6,275 bases of DNA from Pseudomonadota bacterium (GTDB taxonomy: Bacteria; Pseudomonadota; Gammaproteobacteria; Burkholderiales; Ferrovaceae). The stretch spans positions 1-6,275 of the forward strand of contig JAJZHV010000072.1 of NCBI GenBank assembly GCA_021804345.1. The letters are read 5' to 3'. A program made the translations under genes and the position numbers. The notes beneath the pieces are model-generated. The model saw nothing but the letters and a program-made list of their open reading frames with translations. It made no database searches and had not been told where the DNA came from. This document shows positions 1 to 6,275 of this stretch, piece after piece. The first letter of the stretch is position 1. Each line of letters begins with the position of its first letter.

Positions 1-1424
1 TGCATGAATTGGGGGCTTATCTGGCCACCGTTCCGGAAGTCACCGACTACCAGGCGTATGCAGGTACGGCGGCTCCCATCAACTTCAATGGGTTGGTGCG
101 TCAGTACTATTTGCGCGCATCCAGCGAGTTGGGTGACATTCAGGTCAACCTGGTGGATAAGCATCATCGCAAGGATCAAAGCCACGCTATCGCCACCCGG
201 GTGCGCCCTGCGTTGCAACAGATTGGAAAACGCTTTAACGCCAATGTCAAAATCATCGAAGTGCCGCCAGGTCCTCCCGTGCTTTCCCCCATTGTGGCTG
301 AAATCTACGGTCCCGAAGCACAAGGGCGCCGTAGCGTGGCGCAGGCGGTGCGGGCCCTGTTTGTCAGCACTCCGGGAGTCGTGGATGTGGATGACAGCAG
401 TATCGCGGATGCACCGCGCAAACTGTTGACGGTGGATCGGCACAAGGCGGCCCTGTTGGGAATTACTCAACAGGAGATTGCCACCACGCTGCAAACGGGT
501 TTGGCGGGAGAGGCCGTGACCTGGCTGCATGACCAGACCAAATATCCCGCCTCCGCCTGGATGCAGTTACCCGCAGAGCAACAGGGCGATGTGAACTCCT
601 TGCTGCAGTTGGGGGTGCACAATGCACAGGGGCAACTGGTTCCCCTGCGCGAGCTGGTCACCATTACCGACACCTTGCGGGAACAACCGATTTATCACAA
701 GGATTTGCTACCGGTGGATTTTGTGGTGGCCGATATGGCGGGCAAGGTGGATAGCCCCTTGTATGGCCTGTTTGCCATGCGTAGCCACCTGGCCGGGATC
801 AAGACCCCTGGCGGGGGAACCCTGACAGACTATTTCATTCACCAGCCGGAGGATCCGTATCGGGGCTATTCGCTGAAATGGGATGGAGAATGGCAGGTGA
901 CCTACGAAACCTTCCGCGACATGGGTGCCGCCTATGCCGTGGGGTTGGTGCTCATCTATTTGCTGGTGGTCTCCCAGTTCAGTTCCTACTTGACGCCCCT
1001 CATTATTATGGCACCCATTCCGCTGACCATCATTGGAGTGATGCCGGGTCATGCCTTGCTGGGATCCCAGTTCACGGCCACCAGCATGATCGGCATGATC
1101 GCCCTGGCGGGGATCATCGTGCGCAATTCCATTTTGCTGGTGGATTTCATCAACCTGCAGGTGCGTGAAGGATTGCCCTTCCGGGAAGCCATTGTGCGTT
1201 CGGCCATTACCCGGGCGCAGCCCATCATTCTGACGGGACTGGCCGCCATGTTGGGCGCCTTCTTCATCTTGGATGATCCCATCTTCAATGGACTGGCCAT
1301 TTCCCTCATTTTCGGAATTTTTGTATCCACCATCCTTACCCTTGTTGTCATTCCAACACTGTATTTTGCGGCCTATCAAACACGTTACCAAACCCTCATT
1401 TCCAAACAAGGAGCCTCCTCATGA
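1..1424 (+). CDS. RND-family efflux permease, C-terminal part (cut by left edge)
   Basis: Inner-membrane, proton-driven pump subunit of the AcrB/ACR_tran superfamily; such pumps work with a periplasmic adaptor and a TolC-type channel. The frame is open from base 3 with no start in context, so the 473 visible residues are roughly the C-terminal 45% of a protein usually a little over 1000 aa. About 300 residues of periplasmic domain come first (with the motif PPGPPVLSP), followed by five membrane segments near fragment residues 309-328, 331-350, 358-384, 407-425 and 430-455, matching TM8-TM12. The TM10 signature GIIVRNSILLVDF is clear. By alignment from memory, the AcrB Lys940 position is Arg (codon 1122-1124), while the Arg971 and Thr978 equivalents are kept (codons 1212-1214 and 1233-1235). 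The substrate cannot be read from sequence. The stop overlaps the next start as ATGA. An in-frame TTG at 9 is not a real start, because coding sequence continues upstream. Confidence 0.93.
   Translation, partial: HELGAYLATVPEVTDYQAYAGTAAPINFNGLVRQYYLRASSELGDIQVNLVDKHHRKDQSHAIATRVRPALQQIGKRFNANVKIIEVPPGPPVLSPIVAEIYGPEAQGRRSVAQAVRALFVSTPGVVDVDDSSIADAPRKLLTVDRHKAALLGITQQEIATTLQTGLAGEAVTWLHDQTKYPASAWMQLPAEQQGDVNSLLQLGVHNAQGQLVPLRELVTITDTLREQPIYHKDLLPVDFVVADMAGKVDSPLYGLFAMRSHLAGIKTPGGGTLTDYFIHQPEDPYRGYSLKWDGEWQVTYETFRDMGAAYAVGLVLIYLLVVSQFSSYLTPLIIMAPIPLTIIGVMPGHALLGSQFTATSMIGMIALAGIIVRNSILLVDFINLQVREGLPFREAIVRSAITRAQPIILTGLAAMLGAFFILDDPIFNGLAISLIFGIFVSTILTLVVIPTLYFAAYQTRYQTLISKQGASS
1408..1413 (+). 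promoter_or_regulatory. Shine-Dalgarno for the DUF2892 gene
   Basis: AAGGAG lies seven bases before the ATG at 1421, inside the last codons of the RND gene. It supports that start and, with the ATGA overlap, suggests translational coupling to the pump. Confidence 0.7.
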
Positions 1425-1630
1425 AATCCTGGCAAATGGTCCGTCTCATTGCAGGGACATTGATTCTCTTGTCCTTGGCCCTGGGAATTCCTGGCAGTCC
1501 TCTGTTCCTCAACCCCTGGTGGCTGGCCTTCACCGCCTTCGTGGGACTAAACCTGTTGCAAAGCGGCTTGACGCGATGGTGTCTGATGGAGACGATTCTG
1601 CGCAAACTGGGCATCAATGGCGGCTGCTGA
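1421..1630 (+). CDS. DUF2892 (YgaP-type) small inner-membrane protein
   Basis: A 69-residue protein with two predicted membrane helices, about residues 8-24 and 33-50, joined by a short turn containing PGSPLFLNPWW. The pattern AG.LIL...LG, then FVGLNLLQSGLT, WC and a short basic/hydrophobic tail matches DUF2892, the membrane domain that follows the rhodanese domain in E. coli YgaP. Here it stands alone. Cys54 lies just after helix 2, at the position of the FC cysteine in YgaP as I recall it; Cys69 is the last residue. Its biochemical role is not established. It sits between the RND permease and the outer-membrane channel, where one would not expect an unrelated gene, so it may help the pump or handle sulfur at the membrane (inference). 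The start is supported by AAGGAG upstream and the 4-base overlap. Confidence is high for the family and low for function. Confidence 0.85.
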   Translation: MKSWQMVRLIAGTLILLSLALGIPGSPLFLNPWWLAFTAFVGLNLLQSGLTRWCLMETILRKLGINGGC

Positions 1631-1635
1631 CTGCC

Positions 1636-4399
<2,764 letters not shown>

Positions 4400-4402
4400 T
4401 TC

Positions 4403-4738
4403 ATGGGCTTTTTCTCGCATTTCATGGCGGCAGTCAGCGGCAAGGAAGACGAGGCCTTGCCGGTTGACGCGCGCTTGATCGATGTGCGTACACCGCACGA
4501 GTTTGCTTCTGGCCATGTGGATGGGGCCTTCAATCTGCCCCTGGAGCGATTCAATCATGACATTCAGCGGGTCGTGCCCGACAAAAACACGCCCGTCATT
4601 CTCTACTGTCGATCCGGAGCCCGCTCGGGTCATGCCTTGGGCGTGATGCGTCAGTTGGGGTATCACCAAGTGTTCAACGGGGGCAGTGTGGGCGCTTTGG
4701 CCCTGCGTTTGAAAAAAGACATCCGGCATGGGGCATGA
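4403..4738 (+). CDS. Single-domain rhodanese (sulfurtransferase)
   Basis: Sulfur-transfer protein of 111 aa that can carry a persulfide on its active cysteine. The motifs are in order: LIDVRTPHEFASGHVDGAFNLP (25-46; LIDVRTPHEF then GHVDGAFNLP), the catalytic loop C69-RSGARS in LYCRSGARS, and the C-terminal GYHQVFNGG (86-94). The loop's central residues are those of rhodaneses rather than Cdc25-type phosphatases. There is no signal peptide; the first 13 residues (MGFFSHFMAAVSG) are hydrophobic to amphipathic and could touch the membrane, but this is only a suggestion. The most likely partner is SQR, three bases upstream: the rhodanese could accept sulfane sulfur or move it from glutathione persulfide or polysulfide. 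The ATG at 4403 follows a G-rich stretch (4388-4393) that is a weak ribosome site. The 3' end overlaps the following gene if that one starts at 4728. Confidence 0.93.
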   Translation: MGFFSHFMAAVSGKEDEALPVDARLIDVRTPHEFASGHVDGAFNLPLERFNHDIQRVVPDKNTPVILYCRSGARSGHALGVMRQLGYHQVFNGGSVGALALRLKKDIRHGA

Positions 4739-4940
4739 GGTGAGCAACCTTTTTTCCCGTTCACGATTGCGCCGGGATTTAGCCTTCATTCTGATCCTGA
4801 AGGGGGCACTGCTGTTCCTGATCTGGGCTGTATTTGTTCGGGGTCAAGTGGTGCCGGTGGATGAAGCGCAGATGGCGCAGGCGTTACATCTGAATGCTCA
4901 GATGACGCCAAATTCTGGAGGTAACCATCATGATCAGTGA
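4728..4940 (+). CDS. cydP: CydP-like putative small subunit of cytochrome bd
   Basis: A 70-residue, single-helix membrane protein directly upstream of cydA. A basic N-terminus (R11, R13, R15, R16) precedes one hydrophobic segment at about residues 19-37, then RGQVVPVDEAQMAQAL and a polar tail. The arrangement predicts the N-terminus in the cytoplasm and the tail in the periplasm. Short R-rich head, single helix and a following VPVD-type segment next to cydA match the family annotated as cytochrome oxidase putative small subunit CydP; its role is inferred from location and is not the same as the better-studied CydX. The start is uncertain: ATG at 4728 overlaps the rhodanese by 11 bases and has little upstream ribosome site, whereas GTG at 4740, just after the rhodanese stop with GGGG upstream, would give 66 aa. 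The 3' end overlaps cydA by 11 bases and contains its ribosome site. Confidence 0.78.
   Translation: MGHEVSNLFSRSRLRRDLAFILILKGALLFLIWAVFVRGQVVPVDEAQMAQALHLNAQMTPNSGGNHHDQ
4917..4922 (+). promoter_or_regulatory. Strong Shine-Dalgarno that fixes the cydA start
   Basis: GGAGGT lies seven bases before the ATG at 4930, within the CydP-like coding region. It settles the cydA start and ties translation of the two genes together. Confidence 0.8.
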
Positions 4941-6275
4941 AGAACTGGTCGACGTGTCGCGGCTGCAGTTTGCAGTGACCGCCTTGTATCATTTTCTGTT
5001 TGTGCCCCTCACCTTGGGCATGGTCTGGATTCTCGTGGTGATGGAAAGTGTGTATGTCATGACGGGTAAACCGGTTTATAAGGACATGACCCGATTCTGG
5101 GGCAAGCTGTTCGGCATCAACTTTGCTCTGGGAGTGACCACCGGCATTACCATGGAGTTTCAGTTTGGCACCAACTGGGCCTATTACTCCCATTACGTGG
5201 GTGATATTTTCGGGGCCCCCCTGGCCATTGAGGGATTGATGGCGTTCTTTCTGGAATCCACCTTCATTGGCCTCTTCTTTTTTGGCTGGGATCGATTATC
5301 GCGCCCCAAGCATCTGATGGTGACCTTGCTCATGGCTGTTGGAACCAACCTGTCGGCCCTGTGGATTCTCATTGCCAATGGCTGGATGCAAAATCCGGTG
5401 GGAGCGGAATTCAATGTCACCACCATGCGCATGGAATTGCAAAGTTTTGCCGCCCTGATCTTCAACCCGGATGCTCAGGCCAAGTTCGTGCATACCGTAT
5501 CCGCCGGTTATGTGACGGCTTCCACCTTTGTGTTGGCCATTTCCTCCTGGTATTTGCTCAAAGGTCGCGATGTGGAATTTGCCAAACGCAGTTTTCGCAT
5601 TGCAGCGGCCTTCGGGATTGCTTCGGTCCTGTCCGTCATCGTCTTGGGGGATGAATCCGGCTATACCGTGGGCGAGGCACAACAAACCAAAATGGCAGCC
5701 ATGGAAGCCATGTGGGACACCGAACCTGCGCCCGCATCCTTTAATCTGATTGCCGCCCCCAATGAAGCCCTGCAAAGAAATGACTGGGCGGTGGAAATCC
5801 CCTGGGTCATGGGGCTGATTGGAACGCGCTCTGTCACCCAACAGATTCCGGGCATTCATCAGATCAAGGAAAAAAATCGGCAACGCATCATTTCTGGCAT
5901 TCAGGCCGTGCAGGCCTTAGAACGGCTGCGGCAAAACAATCAGGACAGCCAGGCGCGAAGCCAGTTTGATGCCCATCGGGCCGATCTTGGTTTTGGTTTT
6001 CTGGTCAAGCGCTATGTGTCCCAGATGGATGCAGTCACCCCAGAGATCATCCAGAAAGCCGTGGATTCCACGGTCCCTCGGGTGGCGCCCATGTTCTGGG
6101 GCTTTCGTCTGATGGTGCTCCTGGGAGGCTTACTCCTGGCCCTGTTCGTGACTGCGTTTTATTACACGCTGAAGGGGCGCTGTGAAGGCCGGCCATGGCT
6201 ACTTCGTTGGGCGTTGTTCATGCTGCCGGCACCATGGCTGGCTTGCGAACTGGGGTGGTTTGTCGCCGAATACGG
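4930..6275 (+). CDS. cydA: Cytochrome bd quinol oxidase subunit I (cut by right edge)
   Basis: Inner-membrane subunit that binds quinol and the three haems of cytochrome bd, reducing oxygen to water. My own translation gives 448 full codons, open to the window end; the family is about 520 aa, so some 70 residues are missing. It follows E. coli CydA closely with an offset of +2: His21 (E. coli His19) in ALYHFLFVPLTLG; Glu101 and Glu109 (99, 107) in IEGLMAFFLES; His188 (186) in KFVHTVSAGY; Met395 (393) in FRLMVL; Glu447 (445) in GWFVAEYG. The quinol-loop residues Lys254 and Glu259 (252, 257) lie in TKMAAMEAMW. The region from about 258 to 385 is the long form of the Q loop, as in proteobacterial bd-I, not the short Gram-positive form. 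All visible catalytic residues are intact, so cyanide-insensitive (CioA-type) divergence is not suggested. Next to SQR, it is the probable exit for sulfide-derived electrons. cydB should follow. Confidence 0.97.
   Translation, partial: MISEELVDVSRLQFAVTALYHFLFVPLTLGMVWILVVMESVYVMTGKPVYKDMTRFWGKLFGINFALGVTTGITMEFQFGTNWAYYSHYVGDIFGAPLAIEGLMAFFLESTFIGLFFFGWDRLSRPKHLMVTLLMAVGTNLSALWILIANGWMQNPVGAEFNVTTMRMELQSFAALIFNPDAQAKFVHTVSAGYVTASTFVLAISSWYLLKGRDVEFAKRSFRIAAAFGIASVLSVIVLGDESGYTVGEAQQTKMAAMEAMWDTEPAPASFNLIAAPNEALQRNDWAVEIPWVMGLIGTRSVTQQIPGIHQIKEKNRQRIISGIQAVQALERLRQNNQDSQARSQFDAHRADLGFGFLVKRYVSQMDAVTPEIIQKAVDSTVPRVAPMFWGFRLMVLLGGLLLALFVTAFYYTLKGRCEGRPWLLRWALFMLPAPWLACELGWFVAEY

Noticed and set aside
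4..429. Plus-strand open frame of 141 codons at the left edge
   Set aside because: Out of frame with the RND gene, whose conserved periplasmic domain is read in the other frame here.
708..1409. Long minus-strand open frame (233 codons) opposite the RND gene
   Set aside because: Its product is rich in Gly, His, Asn and Gln with no domain pattern, as expected from the reverse of a membrane-protein gene; the plus strand is plainly coding.
1409..1419. Palindrome AGGAGCCTCCT at the end of the RND gene
   Set aside because: The arms are separated by one base, so a stable hairpin is not possible; the first half is simply the Shine-Dalgarno of the next gene.
1273..1635. Upstream extension of the TolC frame into the RND and DUF2892 genes
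   Set aside because: The frame happens to be open, but the sequence before 1636 has no TolC character and the other two genes account for it; the signal peptide lies after 1636.
5296..5883. Minus-strand open frame of 195 codons opposite cydA
   Set aside because: Opposite conserved CydA sequence; low-complexity Gly/His-rich product without domain signs.

Overview
The window is a compact, single-strand (+) run of seven genes from what looks like a sulfur-oxidising Gram-negative proteobacterium. The organism is inferred from the genes: an outer-membrane TolC-family channel and an RND pump (double membrane), a sulfide:quinone oxidoreductase (SQR) that by recall resembles the Acidithiobacillus ferrooxidans enzyme closely, and a cytochrome bd quinol oxidase of the proteobacterial long-Q-loop type. 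An acidophilic or microaerophilic sulfur oxidiser in or near the Acidithiobacillia is my best guess; without a search I cannot fix the genus.

Layout: (1) 1-1424, the C-terminal part of an RND inner-membrane efflux permease, cut by the left edge. (2) 1421-1630, a 69-aa two-helix DUF2892 (YgaP-type) membrane protein, overlapping the pump by ATGA. (3) 1636-3108, a TolC-family outer-membrane channel with a signal peptide. (4) 3110-4399, SQR. (5) 4403-4738, a single-domain rhodanese. (6) 4728-4940, a one-helix CydP-like putative oxidase small subunit. (7) 4930 to the right edge, CydA, the haem- and quinol-binding subunit of cytochrome bd; it lacks only its C-terminal end, and cydB is expected just beyond. 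No gap between genes exceeds 5 bases and several genes overlap, so this reads as one transcription unit with translational coupling. I see no promoter, terminator, RNA gene, mobile element, CRISPR array or notable repeat, and no stretch of 300 bases without a gene.

How the genes may work together (inference): SQR oxidises sulfide to persulfide or polysulfide and reduces quinone; the rhodanese can take up the sulfane sulfur; cytochrome bd, a type known in E. coli to tolerate sulfide that poisons haem-copper oxidases, reoxidises the quinol with oxygen. The unusual part is that an RND pump, a DUF2892 protein and a TolC channel lie in the same apparent operon. This suggests an export arm, perhaps for a sulfur compound or a metal, attached to a sulfide-respiration module. 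The pump's periplasmic adaptor is not in the window and probably lies upstream.
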